A stretch of 36,254 nt of DNA from Gammaproteobacteria bacterium (GCA_005878095.1 VBNH01000065.1:1-36254); one strand, 5' to 3'. Shown: positions 8,031-23,295, counted from the first letter of the stretch. Notes: a model not told the origin generated them from the sequence alone. Numbers and translations: made by a program.

Positions 8031-8515
8031 CGCTGCAACTCGACCCTCTGGCTGGAGCCGCCAAGGGCCTCATGGGGTGGGGCGCTGGATTCGGACTGGT
8101 GCAACTCGACCCCATTTGCTGCGCCAGCCATCCGCGCCTGGGGTGGTGCGCCCGATCCGGAGTGCTGCAGTTCTACCCCATTTGCGGCGCCAGCTACGTG
8201 CGCCTGGGGTGGGGCGTTGGTTCCGGAGTGGTGCAACTCGACCCACACGCTCTGCGCCTCGCGCCGGCGCAGCGCGAGCGTCGTGTTACCGACGCGCACC
8301 ACGAACGGATCACGCCCCGGGCGCGCCTCGGCGAGGATTTCGACCTGCTCGCCGTTCACGAAGCCGAACTCGAGCAGCCGGCGCTCCAGTGCCGACAGGG
8401 CCGACGCGATCGAGCCGACGCCCACCACCCGTGCGGTGGTGCCGGGAGGCAGAGCGGCGAGGCTCACGAAGCCCGGATCGAGAGCGAAGCCCTCGGGTGC
8501 AACGGCGGCGTCCAT
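8027..8515 (-). CDS. feoA: Ferrous iron transport protein FeoA with repeat tail
   Basis: FeoA is a small SH3-like cytosolic partner of FeoB. The core, about residues 17-95, has the family layout: FVSLAALPPGTTARVVGV, LERRLLEFGFVNGEQVEIL, DPFVVRVGNTTLALRRREAQSVWVEL. Usual FeoA proteins end about there (75 residues in E. coli), whereas this one is 162 residues. The extra length is three 22-residue repeats with a VELxxS...APPxA..AGAANG pattern (residues 92-157). The ATG at 8515 has no Shine-Dalgarno site and lies beside the predicted transcription start; a GTG at 8467 (MSLAALPPG) is an alternative start that looks more like typical FeoA N-termini. Confidence 0.93.
   Translation of the reverse strand: MDAAVAPEGFALDPGFVSLAALPPGTTARVVGVGSIASALSALERRLLEFGFVNGEQVEILAEARPGRDPFVVRVGNTTLALRRREAQSVWVELHHSGTNAPPQAHVAGAANGVELQHSGSGAPPQARMAGAANGVELHQSESSAPPHEALGGSSQRVELQR
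8045..8242 (-). repeat. Three tandem 66-bp repeats at the feoA 3' end
   Basis: Three in-frame 66-bp units, 8177-8242, 8111-8176 and 8045-8110, encode FeoA residues 92-157. The first two are clearly alike (shared CCCCATTTGC, GCGCCTGGGGTGG and TCCGGAGTG on the plus strand, roughly 80% identical by eye); the third is more diverged. The unit boundary TGCAACTCGA or a close variant occurs four times. A partial unit of about five residues follows before the stop. Confidence 0.9.
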
Positions 8516-8522
8516 GCATGGG

Positions 8523-8552
8523 ATTATGGATGAGAACGGTTCGCATTTGCAA
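8523..8552 (-). promoter_or_regulatory. Predicted feoA promoter
   Basis: On the minus strand, TTGCAA (8552-8547), an 18-base spacer and CATAAT (8528-8523) form a good sigma-70 promoter. The start of transcription would fall at about 8516, essentially at the feoA ATG (8515), which predicts a leaderless feoA mRNA. The spacer is filled by the Fur-box-like site. Confidence 0.6.
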
Positions 8553-8563
8553 TCGCATTAGCA
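8529..8563 (-). promoter_or_regulatory. Fur box(es) controlling feoAB
   Basis: The plus-strand sequence GATGAGAACGGTTCGCATT (8529-8547) is a near-palindrome of the GATAATGATAATCATTATC type in the GC-adjusted form seen in high-GC proteobacteria. A second half-overlapping array, TTCGCATTTGCAATCGCATTAG, continues to about 8562, suggesting more than one Fur dimer. The site covers the spacer and -35 of the predicted feoA promoter, so iron-loaded Fur should block feo transcription while leaving uvrA, which ends at 8588, unaffected. Confidence 0.75.
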
Positions 8564-8587
8564 TCTGGAGGACCAGACGCAAGATAA

Positions 8588-11437
<2,850 letters not shown>

Positions 11438-11467
11438 TGAACCCTCTATCCTACGCGCTGGCGCGAC

Positions 11468-12403
11468 TCAGACCCAAAGCGGGGTAGGACGAGAGTTGGG
11501 GCCCCCCAGGGCGTCGTAGACCAGCTGCGCCGTGGCGATGTCCTCCACGGCAAGCCCCAACGACTTAAAGACGGTGGTCGCGCCCTGCGCCGGGCGCCGC
11601 AGGTTCGCGAACACCTCGCCGGCTTCGGCAAAGATCGGCGCGCCGGAGAGGATCACGTCACCGGATTCCTTCAGCGCCCCCTCGCGCGAGTCGACGATCA
11701 GCGTGCTCCCGAGCATGACGTCGTCGTCGAGCTCACGCCAGTCGGGGCGAGGCGCACCGACGGCATTGACGTGCGCGCCGGGCTTGAGCCACGCGCCCTT
11801 GAGAACCGGCTCGCGGGCGCTGGTCGCGACGACGATGACGTCCGCCCCGCGCACGGCGGCTTCGGGATCCAGCGCCCGGGCGCCGGTGTCGGCGGCGAAG
11901 CGCTGCGCGTGCCCCGGGGTCGGGCTCCAGACCCGCACCTCCTCGAAGCGGCGCACATGCCGCAGGGCCTCGAGGTGAGCGCGCGCCTGTACGCCGCTGC
12001 CGATGAGCGCAAGCACCTTCGCCTCCCCGGGCGCGAGATGGCGCGTGACCGCGGCCGAGACGGCGGCGGTGCGCATCTCGGTGATGAGACGGCCGTCGAG
12101 GAAGGCGAGCGGACGGCCGGTGGCGGACTCGAACAGCGCAATGCTCGCCATGTGCGTTGGCACTTCCGTGCCCGCATTCTTCGGGTAAAAGGAGACGAGC
12201 TTCGCGCCCATGGCCTCGTGCGTCACCGCGGGCATCACGCCGAGGTAGCGCTGCCCCGGCTCGACCGTGAGTACGCTGCGCACGGGCTGGATCACCTCGC
12301 CGGCCGAGAAGGCCGCGAGCGCCCGCTCCATCGCCGGGATGAGCTCCTCGTAGGTGAGCACGCGGGCGATGTCCGCCTCGGAGAAACTTCGGATCACGCT
12401 CAT
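11468..12403 (-). CDS. Ornithine cyclodeaminase / mu-crystallin family protein
   Basis: This 311-residue NAD(P)-dependent enzyme belongs to the ornithine cyclodeaminase/mu-crystallin fold. Conserved points are Arg41, Lys68 ([11 protein letters not shown]), Arg111 ([11 protein letters not shown]), the Rossmann loop [15 protein letters not shown] (from about residue 133), [13 protein letters not shown] and [13 protein letters not shown]. Family members act as ornithine cyclodeaminases, alanine dehydrogenases, ketimine reductases or opine-type enzymes; sequence by eye does not separate these. It lies between uvrA (30 bases downstream, same strand) and ssb (divergent), an unusual place, and has no metabolic partner genes here. 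The ATG at 12403 is preceded by GATAGAG. Confidence 0.88.
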   Translation of the reverse strand: MSVIRSFSEADIARVLTYEELIPAMERALAAFSAGEVIQPVRSVLTVEPGQRYLGVMPAVTHEAMGAKLVSFYPKNAGTEVPTHMASIALFESATGRPLAFLDGRLITEMRTAAVSAAVTRHLAPGEAKVLALIGSGVQARAHLEALRHVRRFEEVRVWSPTPGHAQRFAADTGARALDPEAAVRGADVIVVATSAREPVLKGAWLKPGAHVNAVGAPRPDWRELDDDVMLGSTLIVDSREGALKESGDVILSGAPIFAEAGEVFANLRRPAQGATTVFKSLGLAVEDIATAQLVYDALGGPNSRPTPLWV

Positions 12404-12430
12404 ACTCTATCGGTTTGCCACGAAATGCGG

Positions 12431-12461
12431 TTCACCAGGTCCCGCGCGGCTCCTCTAGAAT
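12431..12461 (+). promoter_or_regulatory. Predicted ssb promoter in the ocd-ssb divergent gap
   Basis: TAGAAT (12456-12461) is a good -10; TTCACC (12431-12436) is a weak -35 at 19 bases. The start would be near 12468, giving a leader of about 68 bases to ssb. The -10 is part of TCTAGAATA, which on the other strand gives TATTCT, so the ocd promoter may overlap it. I see no CTGT-N8-ACAG SOS box in the 132-base gap. Confidence 0.45.
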
Positions 12462-12535
12462 AGCGGTCGCAAAGACACCCGCGGGCGCTGGCTGCGACCC
12501 GCGCCATCCATCAGCTCAATTCCAAGGAACACACC

Positions 12536-13048
12536 ATGGCGCGTGGCATCAATAAGGTCATCATCATTGGAAACCTGGGCGCCGACCCCGAGACCCGCGC
12601 GATGCCCTCCGGAACCACGGTGGCGAACCTGCGGGTGGCGACCAGTGAAAGCTGGCGCGACAAGCAGACCGGTGAGCAGCAGGAGCGGACCGAATGGCAC
12701 CGCGTGGCGCTCTTCGGGCGCCTGGCGGAAGTCGCCGGCGAGTACCTGCGCAAGGGCTCGCAGGTCTACATCGAGGGGAGCCTGCGCACACGCAAGTGGC
12801 AGGACAAGCAGGGGAACGAGCGCTACTCGACCGAGATCATCGGTAACGACCTGCAGATGCTCGGGGGCCGGGGCGGTGGGGCGGTGAGCGCGCCGGGCGC
12901 CGGCGCGGCGGCGAGCGGGGGTGCGGGCGCGAGCGGGGGTGGGGGCGCGAGCGGGGGCGGCGGGGGCGCAGGCGCCTCGTCCGAGTCCGAGGAGGCCGGG
13001 GGCGGTTCCGGGCGCAGCGAGGATTTCGACGACGACATTCCCTTCTAG
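12536..13048 (+). CDS. ssb: Single-stranded DNA-binding protein
   Basis: SSB coats single-stranded DNA in replication and repair. The OB fold, about residues 1-110, begins [21 protein letters not shown] and has [20 protein letters not shown] and [16 protein letters not shown]. It is followed by a Gly/Ala/Ser linker and the acidic tip EDFDDDIPF, which recruits partner proteins. The total of 170 residues is normal. The linker is built from 18-bp tandem units. An AAGGA ribosome site (12524-12528) precedes the ATG by 7 bases. Confidence 0.97.
   Translation: MARGINKVIIIGNLGADPETRAMPSGTTVANLRVATSESWRDKQTGEQQERTEWHRVALFGRLAEVAGEYLRKGSQVYIEGSLRTRKWQDKQGNERYSTEIIGNDLQMLGGRGGGAVSAPGAGAAASGGAGASGGGGASGGGGGAGASSESEEAGGGSGRSEDFDDDIPF
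12911..12964 (+). repeat. 18-bp tandem repeats in the ssb linker
   Basis: Three adjacent 18-bp units starting at 12911, 12929 and 12947 each begin GCGAGCGGGGG and encode ASGG-x-G type hexapeptides in the disordered SSB linker. Such G-rich units are prone to slippage, so linker length may vary between strains without affecting the OB fold or tip. Confidence 0.8.
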
Positions 13049-13146
13049 CGCGTCTAGCGCGCCCATCGGCTACGCGTAAGTCTCTGGGCATACTCGAGTT
13101 TTCTGCATCGGGCGCGGCCTGCGGCCGGGCGCGGGCGCGCGCGGGC

Positions 13147-13179
13147 GGGGCCCTTGCAAGGGTCCCCGTAAGGTAGAAT
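13147..13179 (+). promoter_or_regulatory. Predicted miaB promoter with adjoining palindrome
   Basis: TAGAAT (13174-13179) lies 16 bases before the miaB ATG, so the transcript would start about 10 bases upstream of the start codon. Upstream is the 12-bp palindrome CCCTTGCAAGGG (13151-13162), flanked by GGGG and CCCC with one extra T. A TTGCAA inside it could act as a -35 but at a short spacing (14 bases). The palindrome may be an operator or part of the ssb 3' end. The 147-base ssb-miaB gap has no other clear element. Confidence 0.45.
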
Positions 13180-13195
13180 TTGGCTTGCACGCCCT

Positions 13196-14578
13196 ATGCC
13201 CCGCCGCTACTTCATCAAGACCTTTGGCTGCCAGATGAACGAGTACGACTCCGCCCGGATGGCGGACGTGCTGCGGGCTGGCGCGGATCTGGTGGCCACC
13301 GACGACCCGCTCGAGGCGGACCTGCTGCTGATGAATACCTGCTCGGTGCGCGAGAAGGCCGAAGACAAGGTGTTCTCGCTCCTCGGGGAGTGGCGGCGCC
13401 TGAAGGCGCGCCGGCCGCAGGTGATCATCGGCGTCGGCGGCTGCGTGGCGAGCCAGGAAGGCTCCGGCATCACCGAGCGCGCGCCGTTCGTGGACCTGGT
13501 GTTTGGTCCGCAGACCCTGCACCGCCTGCCGCAGATGCTCGATGAGCTGCGCCGCACGGGTAAGCCGGTCGTCGATGTGAGCTTCCCGGAGATCGAGAAA
13601 TTCGATCGCCTGCCGGCACCGCGGGCCGAGGGCGCGCGGGCCTTCGTGTCCATCATGGAAGGCTGCAGCAAGTACTGCAGTTTCTGCATCGTGCCGTACA
13701 CGCGCGGCGAGGAAGTGAGCCGCTCCTTCGATTCGGTGCTCGAGGAGGTGGGGCAACTCGCGGCCCAGGGCGTCGCCGAGATCACACTCCTCGGTCAGAA
13801 CGTCAATGCCTACGCCGGACCGATGGCCGACGGCGCGCGGGTGGATCTCGCCACGCTCATCCACCATGCCGCGCGCGTGCCGGGCATCGAGCGCATCCGC
13901 TTCACCACCTCCCACCCGCTCGAGTTCAACGACAGCCTGATCGAGGCGTTCGCCAGTGTCGGCAAGCTCGCCGACCACCTGCACCTGCCGGTGCAGAGCG
14001 GCTCGGACCGGGTGCTGGCGCTCATGAAGCGCGGCTATACCACGCTCGAATTCAAGGAAAAGGTGCGCAAGCTGCGCGCGGTGCGGCCCGACATCGCGAT
14101 TTCCTCGGACTTCATCGTCGGTTTCCCCGGCGAGAGCGAGCGGGATTTTGCGGCGACGCTGGCGCTGGCGCGCGAGGTGGGCTTCGACCAGTCCTTCAGC
14201 TTTCTCTACAGCCGCCGGCCCGGCACGCCGGCGGCTTCGCTTCCGGACGAGATCGAGCCGGCCGTCAAGCAGCAACGCCTGGCGCGCCTGCAGGCGCAGC
14301 TCGAGTCCCAGGCGCGCGCCATCAGCTTGTCGATGGTCGGCACGCGCCAACGCGTGCTGATCGAGCGGCCGGCGAAGAAGAACGCGCGCGAGCTGGCCGG
14401 CCGCACCGCCAACAACCGCTGGGTGAACCTTGCCGGACCCGCCACCCTCATCGGCCGCTTCGTCGACGTGATCGTCACCGAGGCGCACCCGCACAGCCTG
14501 CGCGGGCGCCTGGCGGACGCGCCCGGCAGTGCGCATGCGCTCACCGTCGCCGCGCCCGCCGTCGCGGTCGGCGCCTGA
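13196..14578 (+). CDS. miaB: tRNA-2-methylthio-N6-dimethylallyladenosine synthase MiaB
   Basis: MiaB is a radical-SAM enzyme that methylthiolates i6A37 in tRNAs reading UNN codons. The 460-residue protein has the N-terminal cluster ligands Cys12 ([10 protein letters not shown]), Cys49 ([13 protein letters not shown]) and Cys83 (GGCVASQ), the radical-SAM CxxxCxxC (Cys157, Cys161, Cys164 in [17 protein letters not shown]), and a C-terminal TRAM-like domain ending near residue 445. No Shine-Dalgarno site precedes the ATG and the predicted leader is about 10 bases. It heads the conserved miaB-ybeZ-ybeY-corC-lnt run. Confidence 0.96.
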   Translation: MPRRYFIKTFGCQMNEYDSARMADVLRAGADLVATDDPLEADLLLMNTCSVREKAEDKVFSLLGEWRRLKARRPQVIIGVGGCVASQEGSGITERAPFVDLVFGPQTLHRLPQMLDELRRTGKPVVDVSFPEIEKFDRLPAPRAEGARAFVSIMEGCSKYCSFCIVPYTRGEEVSRSFDSVLEEVGQLAAQGVAEITLLGQNVNAYAGPMADGARVDLATLIHHAARVPGIERIRFTTSHPLEFNDSLIEAFASVGKLADHLHLPVQSGSDRVLALMKRGYTTLEFKEKVRKLRAVRPDIAISSDFIVGFPGESERDFAATLALAREVGFDQSFSFLYSRRPGTPAASLPDEIEPAVKQQRLARLQAQLESQARAISLSMVGTRQRVLIERPAKKNARELAGRTANNRWVNLAGPATLIGRFVDVIVTEAHPHSLRGRLADAPGSAHALTVAAPAVAVGA

Positions 14579-14584
14579 ACGCCA

Positions 14585-15550
14585 GTGGCCGCCTCACCGC
14601 CCGAACCGCAGCGGCAATTCGCCCTCGGTCCATCGGATAATGCGCGGCTCGCGAATCTGTGCGGGCCGCTGGATGAGAATCTGCGTCTGCTGGAGACGCG
14701 CCTGGACGTGCACATTCGTCGCCGCGGCGGGACCTTCCGCGTGAGCGGCGCCCAGGCCGAGAGCGCGGAAGGACTGCTGCGCGAGCTGTTCGCCCTCACC
14801 AAGAGTGATGAGGTCACCCCCGAGCGCGTGCATCTCGCCCTGCGCGAGCGCGAGTCCGGCCTGCCGCCGCCGGACGCGCAACCGGGCGCGCACGGTGTGA
14901 GCGTGCCGCGCGGCGGCATACGCGCGCGCGGCGCACACCAGCGCGATTACCTCGACCACATCCGCACGCGCGATCTGACCTTCGGCGTAGGCCCGGCCGG
15001 CACCGGCAAGACCTATCTCGCGGTCGCGTGCGCGGTGGAGGCGCTGCAGGCGGACCGGGTGCGCAGGCTGATCCTGGTGCGGCCGGCGGTGGAGGCCGGC
15101 GAGCGCCTCGGGTTTCTCCCCGGGGATATGACGCAGAAGGTCGATCCGTACCTGCGCCCGATGTACGACGCGTTGTACGAAATGATGGGCTTCGATCGCG
15201 TGGCGCGCTTCATGGAGCGCAACGTCATCGAGGTGGCGCCGCTCGCCTTCATGCGCGGCCGCTCGCTCAATGATTCCTTCATCATCCTCGACGAGGCCCA
15301 GAACACCACCATCGAGCAGATGAAGATGTTCCTGACGCGCATCGGCTTCGGCTCCAAGGCGGTCGTGACCGGCGACATCACCCAGACCGATCTGCCCGCC
15401 GGCCGGCAGTCGGGCCTCTCTCACGTGGTCGAGGTGCTGCGCGCGGTGCCGGGCGTCGCGTTCACGTTCTTCGACGCCCAGGACGTGGTGCGCCATCCGC
15501 TGGTGCAGCGCATCGTGCAGGCGTACGAATCGCGCGGAGGCTCCTCATGA
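14585..15550 (+). CDS. ybeZ: PhoH-like ATPase YbeZ
   Basis: This 321-residue protein is a PhoH-family ATPase. It has Walker A GPAGTGKT (136-143), a Walker B-like FIILDEAQN near residue 230, and the family segments [17 protein letters not shown] and GDITQTDLP. The N-terminal 110 residues are the usual KH-like extension. It is thought to work with the neighbouring YbeY in rRNA or RNA quality control. It starts with GTG 6 bases after the miaB stop, with no strong ribosome site. Its stop overlaps the ybeY start as ATGA. Confidence 0.93.
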   Translation: MAASPPEPQRQFALGPSDNARLANLCGPLDENLRLLETRLDVHIRRRGGTFRVSGAQAESAEGLLRELFALTKSDEVTPERVHLALRERESGLPPPDAQPGAHGVSVPRGGIRARGAHQRDYLDHIRTRDLTFGVGPAGTGKTYLAVACAVEALQADRVRRLILVRPAVEAGERLGFLPGDMTQKVDPYLRPMYDALYEMMGFDRVARFMERNVIEVAPLAFMRGRSLNDSFIILDEAQNTTIEQMKMFLTRIGFGSKAVVTGDITQTDLPAGRQSGLSHVVEVLRAVPGVAFTFFDAQDVVRHPLVQRIVQAYESRGGSS

Positions 15551-16062
15551 GGGCGGCGCGGCGCCGGCGCGAGTCCCGTGCCGCAGCGCGACACGGGCGG
15601 CGCGGCGTGCGGGTGGAGGTACAGCGGCGCGTGCGCAGCTGGTCGCCGACGCGGCGTGACCTCGCGCGCTGGGCAAGCGTGGCGGCAGGCGGGGCGGTGA
15701 GCGGGTGCGAGCTCGGGGTGTGCGTCGTGGGGGCGCCCGAGAGCCGCCGGCTGAATGCACGCTTCCGCGGCCGTGATGTGCCGACCAACGTGCTGTCCTT
15801 CGCTTCGATCGGCCTGCCCCGTGCGCCGGCCCGCGGGGCGCGCGTTCTCGGGGAGCTGGTGATCTGCCCGCGCGTGCTGCGCGCCGAGGCGCGCGCGCAG
15901 GACAAGAGCCTGAAGGCGCACTGGGCGCACCTGGTGGTGCACGGCACGCTGCACCTGCTGGGCTACAACCACGAGCGCGCGGCGGATGCGCGGCGCATGG
16001 AGCGGCGCGAGATCGCGCTGCTCAAGCGCCTGGGATTCGCGAATCCCTACCGGAGCCGTTAG
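15547..16062 (+). CDS. ybeY: Endoribonuclease YbeY (rRNA maturation factor)
   Basis: YbeY is a zinc metalloprotein needed for 16S rRNA 3' maturation and ribosome quality control. The three zinc histidines are His132, His136 and His142 in [11 protein letters not shown], and the upstream [10 protein letters not shown] and [10 protein letters not shown] segments are typical. The motif usually reads GYDH; here Asp is replaced by Asn141. The N-terminus has an Arg-rich stretch of about 20 residues before the domain, which may mean the true start is later, but the ATGA overlap with ybeZ favours 15547. corC follows after 3 bases. Confidence 0.93.
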   Translation: MRAARRRRESRAAARHGRRGVRVEVQRRVRSWSPTRRDLARWASVAAGGAVSGCELGVCVVGAPESRRLNARFRGRDVPTNVLSFASIGLPRAPARGARVLGELVICPRVLRAEARAQDKSLKAHWAHLVVHGTLHLLGYNHERAADARRMERREIALLKRLGFANPYRSR

Positions 16063-16065
16063 CCG

Positions 16066-16938
16066 ATGCCGAAGGATCTGAACTCCACTGGCCGCTGGCT
16101 GATGAAGCGCCTCACGCAGGGACTGGCGCCCGAGCTGCAGGACCGCAAGGATCTGCTGGCGGTGCTGCGCGAGGCCGGCGAGCGCGGGCTCGTCGACGCC
16201 GATGCGCTCACCATGCTCGAGGGGGTGCTGGAGGTCGCCGACCTGCAGGTGCGCGACATCATGGTGCCGCGCGCGCAGATGGTGTTCGTGCGGCGCGATG
16301 AGCCGGCTGCGCGTATCCTGCCGGTGGTGGTGGAGTCGGGTCACTCGCGTTTTCCGGTGATGGACGAGGATCGCGACGACATCGTCGGGATCCTGCTGGC
16401 GAAGGACCTGCTGCGTCTCACCACCGCCTCCGCACGCGAGCGCTTTGACATTCGCGAGTACATGCGTCCGGCGGTGTTCGTGCCCGAGTCCAAGCGTCTC
16501 AACGTGCTGCTGAAGGAGTTCCGCCGCAACCGCAACCACATGGCGATCGTGGTCGACGAGTACGGCGGCGTGTCCGGACTGTGCACCATCGAGGACGTCA
16601 TCGAGCAGATCGTCGGCGAGATCGACGACGAGTTCGACGTCGAGGACGACCAGAACATCCGCCGCGACGCGGAAGCGCAGTTCACGGTGCGCGGTGTCAC
16701 CCGCATCGCGGAGTTCAACGAGTATTTCGGCGCGCGGCTCTCGGAAGCCGAGGGCGTCGACACCGTCGCGGGCCTGCTCATGAAACAGCTCGGCCGGCTG
16801 CCGCGGCGCGGCGAGAGCGCGAGCATCGGCGGTTTCGAGTTCCGGGTGCTGCGCACCGACCGGCGCCGCATCGATGCGCTGCGCGTGGTGGCGCCGCGCG
16901 ACGTGCTGCCGCCGGACGAGCGGGCCGCGGGCGCTTAG
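16066..16938 (+). CDS. corC: CorC/HlyC-type CBS-domain protein (magnesium/cobalt efflux CorC)
   Basis: This 290-residue cytosolic protein has a CBS pair (about residues 60-190, starting DLQVRDIMVPRAQMVFV and including HSRFPVMDEDRDDIVGILLAKDLL) followed by IVVDEYGGVSGLCTIEDVIEQIVGEIDDEFD and a C-terminal CorC_HlyC (transporter-associated) domain. In enterobacteria CorC (YbeX) is linked to Mg/Co efflux and more recently to ribosome metabolism, in keeping with its neighbours ybeY and ybeZ. It lacks the transmembrane DUF21 part of larger relatives. lnt follows 10 bases later. Confidence 0.92.
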   Translation: MPKDLNSTGRWLMKRLTQGLAPELQDRKDLLAVLREAGERGLVDADALTMLEGVLEVADLQVRDIMVPRAQMVFVRRDEPAARILPVVVESGHSRFPVMDEDRDDIVGILLAKDLLRLTTASARERFDIREYMRPAVFVPESKRLNVLLKEFRRNRNHMAIVVDEYGGVSGLCTIEDVIEQIVGEIDDEFDVEDDQNIRRDAEAQFTVRGVTRIAEFNEYFGARLSEAEGVDTVAGLLMKQLGRLPRRGESASIGGFEFRVLRTDRRRIDALRVVAPRDVLPPDERAAGA

Positions 16939-16948
16939 CCGAGCCGCC

Positions 16949-18544
16949 ATGAGCGACTCGCCCGACGCCGCCGTCAGCGCGCCGGCGCAAGCCCGCTACC
17001 GCCTGCCGCGGCCAGCGTCCGCGGCGCTGCGGGCGGGGCTGGCGGTTGCCGCCGGGGCGGCGCTCGCCGCCGCGTTTGCGCCGCTGGGTCTGTGGCCGCT
17101 GGCGGTGCTGTGTCCGGCGGTGCTCCTGTGGCTGTGGCAGGACGCCACCCCCGGCGAGGCGGCGCGGCTCGGGTTTTGCTTCAACTGCGCAACCTTCACC
17201 GCCGGCACCTACTGGCTGTACGCCAGCATCCACGTCCACGGCCCGGCGCCCGTGTGGCTCGCCCTGTTCCTCCTGCTGGGGCTGGTGGGCGTCATGGGCC
17301 TGTATCACGCGGCGCTCGGGTACGCGGTGGCGCGCTGGCTGCCGCCGAGCGGCGCGGTGCGCTGGCTGGCCGCGCTGCCGGCGGGGTGGCTCCTCATCGA
17401 GTGGTGGCGCGGCTGGTTCCTGTCGGGGTTTGCCTGGCTGTCGCTCGGCTACTCCCAGACCGACACCTGGCTCGCCGGTTTCGCCCCGGTGGTGGGCGTC
17501 TACGGCATCAGTGCTCTGCTGCTGGTGAGCGCGGGCGCGCTGGTCGCGCTCGCCGGCGGCGCTCGGCGCGCCCGCATCCTGGCTGCCCTGCTGCTCATGG
17601 TTCCGTGGGCTCTCGGGGCGCAGCTGCACGGGCACTCCTGGACCCAGGCCGCCGGGACGCCGGTATCGGTGGCGGTGATACAGGGGGCGATCCCGCAGGA
17701 CGAGAAGTGGCTCGAGAGTAACCGCGAGACGACGCTCAAGGTCTATCGGACGCTCACCGAGAAGGCGCTCGGCACGCAGCTCATCGTGTGGCCCGAGTCC
17801 GCGCCCGCGGACCTCGCCAACGATCTCATCCCCTACATCAGTCGCCTGTACAGCGAGGCCTATAGCCATGGCTCGGCGCTGGTGCTGGGCGTGCTGCGCG
17901 CGCAAGGCGGTGGCGCCGGCAACGCCGCGCCACGCTACTTCAACTCCGTGCTCGCCCTCGATCAGAAGGAGAGCTGGTACGACAAACATCACCTGGTGCC
18001 GTTCGCGGAAATCTTTCCGGTGCCGCGCTTCGTGCGCTCGTGGATGCGGCTGATGAGCCTGCCGTATTCGGACTTCACGCCCGGAGCCGCCGACCAGCCG
18101 CCCCTGCCCGCGGCGCACCTGCGGCTCGGCGCCACGGTGTGCTACGAGGACGCCTACGGCAGCTCGATGCTGCGGGTCTTGCCCGCCGCCGACGCCCTGG
18201 TCAACGTGACCAACGACGCCTGGTTCGGTCACTCGAGCGCGCGGCACCAGCACTTCCAGATCGCGCGCATGCGCGCGCTGGAGGAGGGCCGCTACCTGGT
18301 GCGTGCCGCCAATGACGGCATTTCGGCCGTGATCGGGCCGCATGGCGAAGTGATCGCGCGCGCTCCGGAATTCCGGCCCTGGGTGCTGGTCTCAAGGATC
18401 GTGCCTCTCACCGGCCTGCCGCCCTACGCGCATGTTGGGAACTGGCTGGTCGTGAGCCTCGCCGCGCTGGCGCTGGCGTACGGGCTGTGGGTGCGGAATG
18501 ATAGGGGCCGGCGCACCGCTACCGGCCAGGCCGGCCGTGACTGA
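16949..18544 (+). CDS. lnt: Apolipoprotein N-acyltransferase
   Basis: Lnt adds the third acyl chain to lipoproteins at the inner membrane. The 531-residue protein has an N-terminal group of transmembrane helices and a periplasmic nitrilase-like domain with the triad Glu283 (VWPESAP), Lys346 (YDKHHLVPFAE) and Cys398 (GATVCYEDAYG), matching Glu267, Lys335 and Cys387 of E. coli. The conserved VNVTNDAWFGHSSARHQH follows. The ATG at 16949 gives MSDSPDAAV before the first helix. Substrates encoded in this window include the small lipoprotein, LptE and possibly the neighbouring HtrA protease. Confidence 0.96.
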   Translation: MSDSPDAAVSAPAQARYRLPRPASAALRAGLAVAAGAALAAAFAPLGLWPLAVLCPAVLLWLWQDATPGEAARLGFCFNCATFTAGTYWLYASIHVHGPAPVWLALFLLLGLVGVMGLYHAALGYAVARWLPPSGAVRWLAALPAGWLLIEWWRGWFLSGFAWLSLGYSQTDTWLAGFAPVVGVYGISALLLVSAGALVALAGGARRARILAALLLMVPWALGAQLHGHSWTQAAGTPVSVAVIQGAIPQDEKWLESNRETTLKVYRTLTEKALGTQLIVWPESAPADLANDLIPYISRLYSEAYSHGSALVLGVLRAQGGGAGNAAPRYFNSVLALDQKESWYDKHHLVPFAEIFPVPRFVRSWMRLMSLPYSDFTPGAADQPPLPAAHLRLGATVCYEDAYGSSMLRVLPAADALVNVTNDAWFGHSSARHQHFQIARMRALEEGRYLVRAANDGISAVIGPHGEVIARAPEFRPWVLVSRIVPLTGLPPYAHVGNWLVVSLAALALAYGLWVRNDRGRRTATGQAGRD

Positions 18545-18560
18545 AGCTGGAAGTGTCCCC

Positions 18561-22749
<4,189 letters not shown>

Positions 22750-22750
<1 letters not shown>

Positions 22751-23238
22751 TGAGGCGGCGCATGCGCGTGCCGGGCGCGGCCGCCGCGGCGCTGCTGCTC
22801 GGCGCGTGCGGCTTTCATCTGCAGGGCCGCGCACCCCTGCCGGACCCGGTGAAGACCCCGTATCTGGAGGTGCCGGACCGGCAGAGCGATTTCGTGCAGA
22901 GCCTGCGGCGCGCGCTGTTGTCGAACGGAGCGCACTTGGCGCGCGAGAAGGGCCAGGCCTCCGCCGTCGTGAGCATCGTCAAGGACAACCTCACGCGGCG
23001 CGTGGTGTCGGTGTCGGCCACCAACCAGCCCAAGCAGTATGAAGTGACCTACACGGTCGGCTTCTCGGTCACCGCCGGGGACAAGGAGCTGCTGCCGCAG
23101 CAGGAGCTCTCCGCCACGCGCACCTACAGCTTCGACGAGCGTCTGCTGCTCGCCAAGGGTCACGAGGACGACGTGCTGCGCGCGGACATGGCGCGCGATC
23201 TCGCCGACATGGTCATGCGGCGGCTGGCGAGTCTGTAG
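22750..23238 (+). CDS. lptE: LPS-assembly lipoprotein LptE
   Basis: LptE plugs the LptD barrel that inserts lipopolysaccharide into the outer membrane. The 162-residue protein has a signal peptide with lipobox LGAC (Cys20) followed by GFHLQGRAPLP, the family hallmark. The body ends with ATRTYSFDERLLLAKGHEDDVLRADMARDLADMVMRRL, also typical. The ATG overlaps the leuS stop. In most gammaproteobacteria holA follows at once; here the metal cassette separates them by about 4 kb. Confidence 0.93.
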
Positions 23239-23261
23239 GCTTGATGGAAGAACGCTGTCTG

Positions 23262-23295
23262 TCCGCTCCGACCGGTGGCGCGGTGCCGGAGCGGA
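23262..23295. terminator. Hairpin between convergent lptE and the ABC permease gene
   Basis: TCCGCTCCG (23262-23270) pairs perfectly with CGGAGCGGA (23287-23295) around a 16-base loop in the 87-base convergent gap. There is no U-run on either side, so it is at best a bidirectional or factor-assisted terminator or an mRNA-end stabiliser. Confidence 0.5.

Noticed and set aside
8045-8242. A CRISPR-like or mobile palindromic repeat at feoA
   Set aside because: The 66-bp units are directly adjacent with no spacers, keep the reading frame and show no terminal inverted repeats; an in-gene tandem expansion explains them better.
6267-8561. A 764-codon open frame on the plus strand opposite feoB and feoA
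   Set aside because: It is wholly antisense to feoAB, has biased composition (Arg, Gln, Ala, His) and no recognisable motif; a codon-bias shadow.
12404-12535. A LexA (SOS) box in the ocd-ssb gap
   Set aside because: No CTGT-N8-ACAG or other convincing palindrome was found; a lineage-specific LexA motif cannot be ruled out.
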